Positions 26,244 through 33,334 of a stretch of DNA of 40,724 bases are shown in pieces; positions within the stretch are counted from its first letter, which is position 1, and the number at the start of each line of letters is the position of its first letter. Below the pieces are notes generated by a model. That model ran no database searches. It was not told where the DNA came from and saw only the letters and a program-made list of their open reading frames with translations. The stretch covers positions 1-40,724 of the forward strand of contig JAMOAW010000012.1 of assembly GCA_039908535.1 (NCBI GenBank). Reading direction: 5' to 3'. The translations under genes were made by a program, and so were the position numbers. Origin of the DNA: JAMOAW01 sp039908535 (lineage in GTDB: Bacteria > Pseudomonadota > Magnetococcia > Magnetococcales > JADFZT01).

Positions 26244-26603
26244 TTAGGCGTTACTGCACCCACCGGCCCCGTCATCCTTGGGAGAGAAAGATTTTCCGCA
26301 ACCACAAGAGCTGGAGGCATTGGGGTTTTTAATGACGAACTGGGCACCGTTTAAATCTTCAACATAATCCACTTCCGCGCCGTTTAGATAGTTGAAGGAG
26401 AGAGGGTCGACTAAAACTTTGACCGCATCGACTTGGATGGTAACATCGTCGTTCTCTTCGTTTTCATCGAAGGTAAATCCATATTGAAATCCAGAGCAAC
26501 CGCCGCCTTGCACAAAAATGCGCAATTTTAGGTCGGGGTTGTTCTCTTCTTGGAGGAGAGAAGCCAACTTAGCGGTGGCGTTGGTGGTCAGGGTGATGGC
26601 CAT
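26244..26603 (-). CDS. erpA: Iron-sulfur cluster insertion protein ErpA
   Basis: ErpA is an A-type carrier that hands Fe-S clusters to client enzymes. The 119-residue protein has the three ligand cysteines: C36 in GGGCSGFQYGF, and C100 and C102 in SSSCGCGKSF. FNYLNGAEVDYVEDLNGAQF is the family core. The C-terminal tail with an extra Cys (GAGGCSNA) is longer than usual. IscA is the alternative; the FQYGFTFDE context favours ErpA. LipA in this genome is a plausible client. It is 107 nt downstream of lon on the same strand, and divergent from the lipase-like gene. Confidence 0.9.
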   Translation of the reverse strand: MAITLTTNATAKLASLLQEENNPDLKLRIFVQGGGCSGFQYGFTFDENEENDDVTIQVDAVKVLVDPLSFNYLNGAEVDYVEDLNGAQFVIKNPNASSSCGCGKSFSPKDDGAGGCSNA

Positions 26604-26825
26604 AGGGATAATTCCTTTATCGTTTTAAGACCAAGATCGCGGTCTAGAATGAATGGGTATTGGTTTTTGTATATATTTATTGATTTTAGATTACAAGGGT
26701 AGGCAAAAAATAATGTGTGGTTTTGGGGAAAAATCGATTGCGGGGACGGATGAAAGAAATAATTGGTAATCTTGCGAAAAAAATGGTTAAACAGAGCAAA
26801 AATTGACAATCAATTGGGAGTATTG

Positions 26826-27494
26826 ATGATGAATCATAGAAGAAGGCAAACTGTGGTTTTGATCCATGGTTTGTGGATGAATGGTTTAGAGATGGGGGTT
26901 TTGGGGCAACGTTTACGCAGTTTGGGATATCGAACTCTCACTTTTCGTTATCCTACCGTGCGAGCGGGTATTTTGGAAAACGCCTCCCGATTGCATGATT
27001 TTATAGAGGATGTCGTATTTAAAATGATTGATGGTGGACCGCCGCCGCATTTAGTCTGTCATAGTCTGGGTGGGATGGTGGCTTTGAATATGTTGGAGGG
27101 GCATCCAAAGTTAGCTGTGGGGCGTGTTGTGGCCTTGGGAACCCCTTTTTTAGGAAGTCAGGCGGCGCGTCATTTGGCGGATTGGTCGATCGGGCGGTTG
27201 GCTTTGGGAAACTGTATGGAGGGGGCTATGGCGGGCAATGGTCTGCAACGGGTCCCTTCTGGACGAGAGGTGGGGATTATTGCGGGGGCGTTGCCTATTG
27301 GTTTGAGTCGTTTGGTCTTGGGTGTCCAAGGGGAGAGCGATGGCACTGTGGCGGTTGAGGAGACCCGTCTGCCTGGAGCCAAAGAGCATATTACTTTGCG
27401 TGCTGTTCATGTGGGGTTGGTTTTTTCTCCAGAGACGGCGCGTTTGGTTCACCGTTTTTTAAGCTTGGGAACTTTTGGTGTAGAGGGATCATGA
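26826..27494 (+). CDS. Alpha/beta hydrolase, lipase-like
   Basis: The 222-residue protein has the alpha/beta hydrolase core. The oxyanion-hole motif is VVLIHGLWMNG, the nucleophile elbow is VCHSLGGM, the acid region is QGESDGTVAVEET, and the catalytic-His region is LRAVHVGLVFS. This resembles small triacylglycerol-lipase/PGAP1-like hydrolases, but the substrate is unknown. There is no signal peptide. GGGAG at 26816-26820 supports ATG 26826 or ATG 26829. Its stop overlaps the cobO start (ATGA), so the two genes are translationally coupled, although no functional link is evident. Confidence 0.85.
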   Translation: MMNHRRRQTVVLIHGLWMNGLEMGVLGQRLRSLGYRTLTFRYPTVRAGILENASRLHDFIEDVVFKMIDGGPPPHLVCHSLGGMVALNMLEGHPKLAVGRVVALGTPFLGSQAARHLADWSIGRLALGNCMEGAMAGNGLQRVPSGREVGIIAGALPIGLSRLVLGVQGESDGTVAVEETRLPGAKEHITLRAVHVGLVFSPETARLVHRFLSLGTFGVEGS

Positions 27495-28030
27495 TGAGCG
27501 GGCAACAGGGCGTTTCTGGTCGGGTGGTCGTGTTAACTGGAGAGGGGAAGGGGAAATCCAGTAGTGCCTTTGGTATGGTGTTGCGGGCTGCGGGGTGGGG
27601 GCAGCGGGTCTGCGTGGTGCAGTTTGTCAAAGGCAAGTGGCCAACTGGTGAAGAGAAAGCGGCCTCCCAGTTGGCCACGGTAGATTGGTTTGCCTTGGGC
27701 GATGGCTTCACCTGGAACACCGTCAACCCCGATCAAGACCGGGCCACCAGCCGTCGGATTTGGTCATTTTGTCAGGAGAAGATCCGTTCTGGTCTTTATG
27801 AGATGGTGGTCTTGGATGAAATTCTTTTTGTGATTCAACAGGGCTGGTTGACAGGAGAAGAGATTGCGCACTTTATTCTTACGCAAAAACCAAGGCCTCT
27901 CCATCTTATTCTCACTGGTCGTGGCATCGCGCCAGAGATTTTGGCAGTGGCCGATACGGTGACAGAAATGCGTGCGGTGAAACATGCGTTTCAAGAGGGG
28001 GGAAAGGCGGTGCGGGGGATTGAGTTTTGA
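27491..28030 (+). CDS. cobO: Cob(I)yrinic acid a,c-diamide adenosyltransferase
   Basis: This CobA/CobO/BtuR-type enzyme attaches the adenosyl group to corrinoids. The 179-residue protein has the P-loop TGEGKGKSSSAFG, then VVQFVKGKW, ALGDGFTW, and the Walker B-like MVVLDEILF. RPLHLILTGRG and ADTVTEMR are typical family blocks. The ATG overlaps the preceding hydrolase gene. A FecCD/BtuC-like permease and its ATPase lie 2 kb away on the opposite strand, beyond a toxin-antitoxin insert, and a shared corrinoid role is possible but not shown. Confidence 0.93.
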   Translation: MMSGQQGVSGRVVVLTGEGKGKSSSAFGMVLRAAGWGQRVCVVQFVKGKWPTGEEKAASQLATVDWFALGDGFTWNTVNPDQDRATSRRIWSFCQEKIRSGLYEMVVLDEILFVIQQGWLTGEEIAHFILTQKPRPLHLILTGRGIAPEILAVADTVTEMRAVKHAFQEGGKAVRGIEF

Positions 28031-28088
28031 GGGTGTTTTTCTATAAAAACATACTAAGAGTGTCTTGCTGATGTAATCGTTCAGACCC

Positions 28089-28160
28089 CGTCATTCCCGC
28101 GCAAGCGGGAATCCAGAATTCGCGGGACCCACCTGGATCCCCGCCTTCGCGGGGATGACG
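28089..28160. repeat. REP-like double palindrome, copy 1
   Basis: Two hairpins face each other: ATTCCCGCGCAAGCGGGAAT (left) and a CCCCGCCTTCGCGGGG core (right), joined by about 28 nt and bounded by inverted CGTCAT/ATGACG ends. The type is common in proteobacterial intergenic DNA. Relative to copy 2, the right hairpin has paired changes (T to C and A to G) that keep the stem. Confidence 0.9.
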
Positions 28161-28320
28161 ATTACCAGGGGGGGAGTGAACGGTTACTTGCTGATTAATC
28201 GTTTGATAAATCAGTATAAAAAAATTACGTAAAGATAAAAAATAATTTGACTTTTTATTTTATTTATAATATATTCTTTATATTTAAATATTGTAAAATT
28301 TAATGACAATTTGCTTTATA

Positions 28321-28462
28321 AAGCTTGAGGAAATTGCAAAACTTTGTTTTTCGTCATTCCCGCGCAAGCGGGAATCTATAGCCCGTTGAAATTTCTGGAT
28401 TCCCGCCTTCGCGGGAATGACGTTTTTTACTCTGGTGATGGGTTTTGCAATTTCCTCAGCTT
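28321..28462. mobile_element. MITE-like inverted repeat enclosing REP copy 2
   Basis: AAGCTTGAGGAAATTGCAAA (28321-28340) and the imperfect inverse GTTTTGCAATTTCCTCAGCT (28442-28461) are about 21-nt terminal inverted repeats with a 1-nt bulge. They enclose a second REP double palindrome (28352-28422). No transposase is present, so it would need to be moved in trans. It lies immediately upstream of higB and probably within its promoter region. The rest of the 28031-28490 gap is AT-rich with no visible gene. Confidence 0.75.
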
Positions 28463-28490
28463 GATAAATATATATTGAATTGGAGAGTTG

Positions 28491-28820
28491 GTGAAGATAC
28501 AATATAAAAATCAGAAAATTGAAAAATTGTGCAATCAACAAGCTGTCGCTCAACAGACGTTTGGAAAGCCTGTCGCAATTAAACTGCAAACTCGCATAGC
28601 TGAGATAAAAGCGGCTAGTCGGGTGACAGAGTTGATAGCGGGTGATCCCCATCCCCTTAAAGGGAATCGTCTTGGACAATTTTCACTAAGTTTTTCAGAA
28701 TCTGAGAGAGTTGTGTTCAAACCAAATCAGGATCCTATTCCGCGACACGAAGATTCTTCCATTGATTGGTCGCAGGTAATTAATATAATAATTGTTTTTA
28801 TTGGAGACTATCATGTTTGA
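28491..28820 (+). CDS. higB: HigB-family (RelE superfamily) toxin
   Basis: HigB toxins are ribosome-dependent mRNA nucleases. The 109-residue protein has the family pattern: an N-terminal helix with QKIEKLCNQQ, a middle segment KLQTRIAEIKAASRVTELI, then PHPLKGNRLGQFSLSF, ERVVFKPNQD, and the C-terminal IDWSQVINIIIVFIGDYH. GGAG at 28482-28485 favours GTG 28491; TTG 28488 is the alternative. It overlaps the antitoxin gene by 8 nt. It looks intact and follows the usual toxin-first higBA order. Confidence 0.85.
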   Translation: MKIQYKNQKIEKLCNQQAVAQQTFGKPVAIKLQTRIAEIKAASRVTELIAGDPHPLKGNRLGQFSLSFSESERVVFKPNQDPIPRHEDSSIDWSQVINIIIVFIGDYHV

Positions 28821-29910
28821 TTCGACCTCTAAAAATATGCAAGATTGGGCTTCTCCGCCTGGGAATACGATTTTTGACCTGCTGGAAGAGCATCGGATGA
28901 CCAAGATTGATTTTGCCAAACGTCTTAACTATTCAGACGAATATGTCAATGAACTGATGAAAGGGAGAGTTCAGATTACTGAGAAGATGGCCGATAGCTT
29001 GGCGCGTGTTTTGGGTAGTACTCCTGCCTTTTGGTTGGCCCGTGAAGCGCAATACCGAGAGATGTGTGCATATTTGGAAAAAAAAAAGTCTGAACTTGAT
29101 TGGTTGGAAAAATTGCCCATAAAGGATTTGATGGCAAATGGCTTAATCGAAAAACGTCGTAACACTGTCTATACTAAAGCAAAAATAGTTGCCGATTGTT
29201 TGCGTTTTTTTGGTGTCGATTCGCCTGAAAATTGGAATTTACGATTTAGTGATATGCAGGGATCATTTCGTCGTAGTCATGAAAAGCAGAGTGATATTGG
29301 GGCAATCTCTGCGTGGCTTCGTATGGGAGAATTAGAAGCAGAACTTCAGAACGGATTGAAATTTGATCATAATCAGTTTGAACTTATTCTTAGAAAGGTT
29401 CGCAACTTGACTGTATTGGGACCAGAAAAGTTTGAGCCACAACTAAAAAGTTTATTTATGGATGCTGGTGTGGCATTTGTCTTGGTACCTTGTATACCTA
29501 GGGCGCATGTGAGTGGTGTTGCGCGTTGGTTGAGTTCAGATTGGCCGTTAATTCAATTGTCTTTATATGGGAAGGCGAATGATAAATTTTGGTTTACTCT
29601 TTTTCATGAGGCAGCGCACATTCTTCTCCATGCGAAAGAGAAGAAAAGTGTTTATTTGGATGAGTCCACACAGAGAAAGGGGGTGTCGTTAGAGGAACGA
29701 CAAGCAAATGATTGGTCTGGAAATTTTTTAATTCCAGCCTCATTCAAAAATAAATTAAAGTCACTGCGGACGGAAATGTCTGTACGTAATTTTGCAGATG
29801 AGATTGGTATCCATCCAGGTATCGTTGTTGGGCGGCTCCAGCATGATAGGTTAATTGATTTTTCACAAATGAATAATCTTAAAGAACGTTTTGATTTTAA
29901 AAAAAATTAA
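28813..29910 (+). CDS. higA: HigA-type antitoxin with ImmA/IrrE metallopeptidase domain
   Basis: The 365-residue protein joins an N-terminal HTH_XRE domain (about 20-85: LEEHRMTKIDFAKRLNYSDE and VNELMKGR) to a C-terminal ImmA/IrrE-type zinc peptidase domain with HExxH at H265-H269 (FHEAAHILLH). XRE-ImmA/IrrE antitoxins are known partners of HigB-like toxins. The HTH would repress the operon and the rest neutralise the toxin; whether the peptidase is active is unknown. GGAG lies 6 nt before ATG 28813. The gene is convergent with the ABC ATPase gene, with only 21 nt between. Confidence 0.85.
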   Translation: MFDSTSKNMQDWASPPGNTIFDLLEEHRMTKIDFAKRLNYSDEYVNELMKGRVQITEKMADSLARVLGSTPAFWLAREAQYREMCAYLEKKKSELDWLEKLPIKDLMANGLIEKRRNTVYTKAKIVADCLRFFGVDSPENWNLRFSDMQGSFRRSHEKQSDIGAISAWLRMGELEAELQNGLKFDHNQFELILRKVRNLTVLGPEKFEPQLKSLFMDAGVAFVLVPCIPRAHVSGVARWLSSDWPLIQLSLYGKANDKFWFTLFHEAAHILLHAKEKKSVYLDESTQRKGVSLEERQANDWSGNFLIPASFKNKLKSLRTEMSVRNFADEIGIHPGIVVGRLQHDRLIDFSQMNNLKERFDFKKN

Positions 29911-29931
29911 AAAGATAAATTTATACTCTAT

Positions 29932-30702
29932 CTATTCCGCCACCCAAATAGATCTCCCCGAATACCGCACCTCCCGCAAAGGGTGCCCATAGAGTCTTTC
30001 CAGCAAAGGTTCGGTGAGCATCTCTTGGGCCGAGCCTATGTGCATTTTGCCCTCGCCAAAAAGAAACAAGAAAAAATCACAAAATCGCACGGCCAAGTTG
30101 ATGTCATGTAAAATCATGATGACCGCTTTTTTGTGCGACTTGGTTTGCTGGCAAATCGTGTTTAGTATGGAGAGGCTATAGGAAAAATCTAAATGGTTGG
30201 TGGGTTCATCTAGTAAAAATAAATTTGGGTTTTGGGTGAGTAACACCGCCACATCCAGGCGTCGCTGCTCGCCCCCAGAGAGGGTGTGTACGGGGCGGTT
30301 TTCAAAGTTGGCCAGTCCCACTTGCGCCAGGGCTTGGCAGGCCAGGTGGTGGTCGTGGTTGGATTCACGCTCCCAGAGGGAGAGATGGGGGTGACGGCCC
30401 ATCAGGGCGGTTTCTAGGACGGTAGCGGGAAAATTTTTTTCTTCGCTTTGAAATAGAACCCCCAGCTCTTGAGCCACTTGGCGACGCGATAAACGGTCTA
30501 TCGGGTGACCATTGAGCAAAACAACCCCTTTTTGCGGGGGGTGCAGACCGGCCAAGGCGTGCAAAAGGGTGGTTTTTCCCACCCCATTGCGGCCTAAAAT
30601 GGCCCAACATTGACCGGCTTGAATCGTTAAATTTAAATCTTGAAGCAACATCTGCTGGTTGATCATCAGTTGGAGATGTTGCGTCTGTAAAAGGGGGGTC
30701 AT
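29932..30702 (-). CDS. ABC transporter ATP-binding protein, FecE/BtuD type
   Basis: This is the ATPase of an iron-siderophore, haem or cobalamin importer. The 256-residue protein has Walker A LGRNGVGKTTLL, the Q-loop near VLFQSEEKNF, signature LSGGEQRRLDVA, Walker B LFLLDEPTNHLD and the switch His in MILHDINLAV. ATG 30702 overlaps the permease stop as ATGA; the longer frame to 31068 is out-of-frame permease DNA and is rejected. No binding protein or TonB receptor is in the window, so the substrate is open. A nearby cobO makes cobalamin one candidate. Confidence 0.9.
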   Translation of the reverse strand: MTPLLQTQHLQLMINQQMLLQDLNLTIQAGQCWAILGRNGVGKTTLLHALAGLHPPQKGVVLLNGHPIDRLSRRQVAQELGVLFQSEEKNFPATVLETALMGRHPHLSLWERESNHDHHLACQALAQVGLANFENRPVHTLSGGEQRRLDVAVLLTQNPNLFLLDEPTNHLDFSYSLSILNTICQQTKSHKKAVIMILHDINLAVRFCDFFLFLFGEGKMHIGSAQEMLTEPLLERLYGHPLREVRYSGRSIWVAE

Positions 30703-31691
30703 AAAGGGCCTTTGCGCAAAAGGAACAAAAATATCGGTACTCCGATCAGGGCCGTTACCATTCCGACTGGCAGTTGTTGCGCCGTGAGGATGACGCGGGC
30801 GAGGGTATCGGCCAGCATTAAGAATCCGCCCCCCAACAGCACCGCAGCGGGTAGCAGTACGCGATGGTCGGTAAAACCAAGCAGACGAATGAGGTGCGGG
30901 CAGAGTAATCCAATAAAACCGATTGCTCCTCCGGTGGTTACCGCAAAGGCGGTCAATAAAGAGGCTAAAAAATAGACCAACCAGCGCAACTGTTCTACCG
31001 CCACCCCCAGGCTTGCGGCGCGTTGTTCTCCCCGTGCCAAGAGATTCAAGCCCCGGGCAAAGGGCCAAATGCTCCCAAGTCCGACGATTAAGATCAACAA
31101 AGCGGTTTTAGGTCGTTCGGCATAGCCTAAATCACCCATTAACCAAAAAAAAATACCGCGCAGTTGGGTATCTGGGCTTAAATACATTAAAAAGCTGATC
31201 AAAGCCCCCCAGCCAGCCGACATCACCACTCCGGTAAGCAACAATCGGGTGACACTGCCTCCCCCAGGGCCATTGGCCAGATAAAAAAGGGTCAACATGG
31301 TAAACAGGGCACCCCCCAAAGAGCTGATGGCGAGCCAATCGCCAGTCAACCCCATCAATAGAGCGACAATCGCCGCACACGAAGCACCTCCAGAAAGTCC
31401 CAATACATAAGGATCGGCTAAAGGGTTGCGCAATAAAACCTGCATTAAGGTTCCAGCTAAAGCCAGTAGTCCTCCTACCGCTAAACCGCTCAATGCTCGA
31501 GGTAGACGTAACTCAAGGACCACCGTTTGGGAGAGGCTCTCCCCATCTGTGAAAAGTAGGTGACCGAGATCGTGCCAACGGGTTGTCACATTACCTGTGG
31601 TTAAGGATAACAGAAAAGCCGCGCAGACAAAAAAAACAAGAGCCAGCATCAGAAGAAAAGAGGGATTACCGGCATGGATTCTATGTTTCAT
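30699..31691 (-). CDS. ABC transporter permease, FecCD/BtuC family
   Basis: The 330-residue integral membrane protein has the FecCD pattern with about nine or ten helices. Motifs include LRLPRALSGLAVGGLLALAG, the LRNPLADPYVLGLSGG block, GAIGFIGLLCPHLIRLLGF and PVGMVTALIGVPIFLFLLRK. I chose ATG 31691, which overlaps the end of the histidine kinase gene by 11 nt; a TTG at 31703 is possible. It is coupled to its ATPase by ATGA. The substrate is an iron complex, haem or cobalamin in known relatives. Confidence 0.92.
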   Translation of the reverse strand: MKHRIHAGNPSFLLMLALVFFVCAAFLLSLTTGNVTTRWHDLGHLLFTDGESLSQTVVLELRLPRALSGLAVGGLLALAGTLMQVLLRNPLADPYVLGLSGGASCAAIVALLMGLTGDWLAISSLGGALFTMLTLFYLANGPGGGSVTRLLLTGVVMSAGWGALISFLMYLSPDTQLRGIFFWLMGDLGYAERPKTALLILIVGLGSIWPFARGLNLLARGEQRAASLGVAVEQLRWLVYFLASLLTAFAVTTGGAIGFIGLLCPHLIRLLGFTDHRVLLPAAVLLGGGFLMLADTLARVILTAQQLPVGMVTALIGVPIFLFLLRKGPL

Positions 31692-32943
31692 TCTCTTTGT
31701 CAAGGTTGGCCAAGGAGAGGGTTATCAAAAATTCCGTGCCGCCATCGGTAGGGGTGCGTAAAAGGATTTGGCCGTTGAGTTCCTTGAGAATATCCAGAAT
31801 AATAGCCAGTCCAAGACCCGTCCCTTTGCCTGGTTCTTTCGTGGTGAAAAAAGGTTGAAATATTTTATTGGCCACATCCATGGGAATGCCAGGACCGTTA
31901 TCAAGGAAGGAGAGATGGATGGTGTGATTTTCGATATGGGCTTGACAGGAAATTTTGCCATTTTTTTTGAGATGATTTGTCGATTCAATGGCATCCAGGG
32001 AGTTGTTTATTAAATTTATGAAAATTTGGGAAAATTGTTGTCGATTGCCTAGTAAGAAGGCCTCTTTTGGCAGGTTGGTCTCTATGTAAACCTGTTGTTG
32101 ACGAAGACGAAACCGCAAGAGGGTCAAGGCATCGTCCCAGGCATCGGACAAGAAGAAATGTTTTTTTTCTGTTTTGGTTTCTGCTCGACCATAATTTTTC
32201 AATAGATCGACCAAGTCGTTGATGCGTCGGCTGCCTTCGGCAATTTCATCCAAAGATTTCGGGACCTGATCCAAAAAACGGCGCAAACGATTGGTTGAAT
32301 CTTCGGAGGCATATTTTTCTAGGATGGGGCGGGCGAGCGCGATATAGTCGCGTAAAAAAGGGAGGTTGCCTAAGATAAAGGAGTTGGGATTTTTAATTTC
32401 ATGGGCCATGGCGGCGGCCATTGTGCCCAGGGTCGAGAGTCGGTCGGCGTGAAATAACTTGTTGGATTGTTCCTGGATGAGGTGGATATCGCGAAAGGCT
32501 TTTAAGCCGGAGCGAACCATGGTATAGAGTTTGAGGCTAGTAAGTTCGGTTTTGTCTTTGTAATCGTCGATATCATATTTTTCTAGGATCTCTTTTTCTG
32601 GAGCAGTTCCTGGTTGACCGGTTCGAATGATTAATCGCATGAACTTGTTGCGTTGTCTATTGCGAATGTATTCCACTAAAACCAGACCTGCGTTGTCGGT
32701 TTCCATGACCACATCAATGAGAGCCAAGGCAAAGTCGTTCTCTTTTTCGAGTATCTGCACGGCCTCCTGGCCGGAATAACAACTGATGAAGGCGATGGGA
32801 CGATTTTCAAAAATAAAGGTATCCAGGCTTAAACGTGTTACTTTATGGATATCGGGTTCATCGTCTACGATGAGAATACGCCAAGGTTCTATAAATGGTT
32901 TTGATATAGGGGGAGGGGGATTGGAACGTACGATTTTGATCAT
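31681..32943 (-). CDS. Receiver domain-histidine kinase hybrid
   Basis: In this 420-residue soluble protein a receiver domain precedes a kinase core. Receiver residues are D27-D28, D77, T108 and K131. The DHp helix holds H181 in AMAHEIKNP. The ATPase domain has NLINNSLDAIE, DNGPGIP, FFTTKEPGKGTGLGLAI and GGTEFLITL (N, G1, F and G2 boxes). There is no membrane helix or sensor domain, so it is probably controlled by phosphorylation of its own receiver from another kinase. It overlaps an ABC permease gene by 11 nt, so it is the first gene of that operon. The ATG start at 32943 has no clear ribosome binding site. Confidence 0.88.
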   Translation of the reverse strand: MIKIVRSNPPPPISKPFIEPWRILIVDDEPDIHKVTRLSLDTFIFENRPIAFISCYSGQEAVQILEKENDFALALIDVVMETDNAGLVLVEYIRNRQRNKFMRLIIRTGQPGTAPEKEILEKYDIDDYKDKTELTSLKLYTMVRSGLKAFRDIHLIQEQSNKLFHADRLSTLGTMAAAMAHEIKNPNSFILGNLPFLRDYIALARPILEKYASEDSTNRLRRFLDQVPKSLDEIAEGSRRINDLVDLLKNYGRAETKTEKKHFFLSDAWDDALTLLRFRLRQQQVYIETNLPKEAFLLGNRQQFSQIFINLINNSLDAIESTNHLKKNGKISCQAHIENHTIHLSFLDNGPGIPMDVANKIFQPFFTTKEPGKGTGLGLAIILDILKELNGQILLRTPTDGGTEFLITLSLANLDKENET

Positions 32944-33334
32944 ATCGGATGGTCTCAATTGTAAAAAAAAATTGAAGATTATTAAAGGTCATTTGTGAGA
33001 TTTTAATATAGGGAGTATTTTTTTTTTTTAAATAAAAATAACACGTTAACTTTTTATTATATCATTATTTCTCAAAATTTCAAGAGTTAAAATAGGTGAT
33101 TTCTTATCTATATTTCAATCTATGCGTGAGTAATTTTTCTGAAGAGCGTTTGTTTTTTTCCATTTTCTATCAAATTGCGATATACTCAATTGGGGAGAGA
33201 TAAAAAGAGGGGTGATTTTGAGTTTTTAGCCTGAGTTTTTTGATGGTGTGTCTTGTCGGGCGTGGGCTATTTAATTAAATGAACCGCTTTTTTGAAGAGT
33301 GAGTTCATGCAAATGGGTTTTACAGTGAGGAACA
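32944..33334. other. AT-rich divergent intergenic region
   Basis: This 391-nt gap separates divergent genes. It is AT-rich with a T9 tract near 33021-33029. I see no gene, no family A or B repeat and no clear operator. A short GAGG before TTG 33335 is the only translation signal. It presumably carries two promoters. Confidence 0.4.

Noticed and set aside
28284..28679. Minus-strand open frame with VIPAKAGIQ and SRLRGND
   Set aside because: This is the well-known translation of REP palindromes such as the one at 28352-28422; the rest of the frame is the reverse of higB.
30703..32960. Cobalamin riboswitch or other riboswitch before the importer
   Set aside because: I looked for a B12-box-like element upstream of the kinase/importer operon and cobO and saw none.
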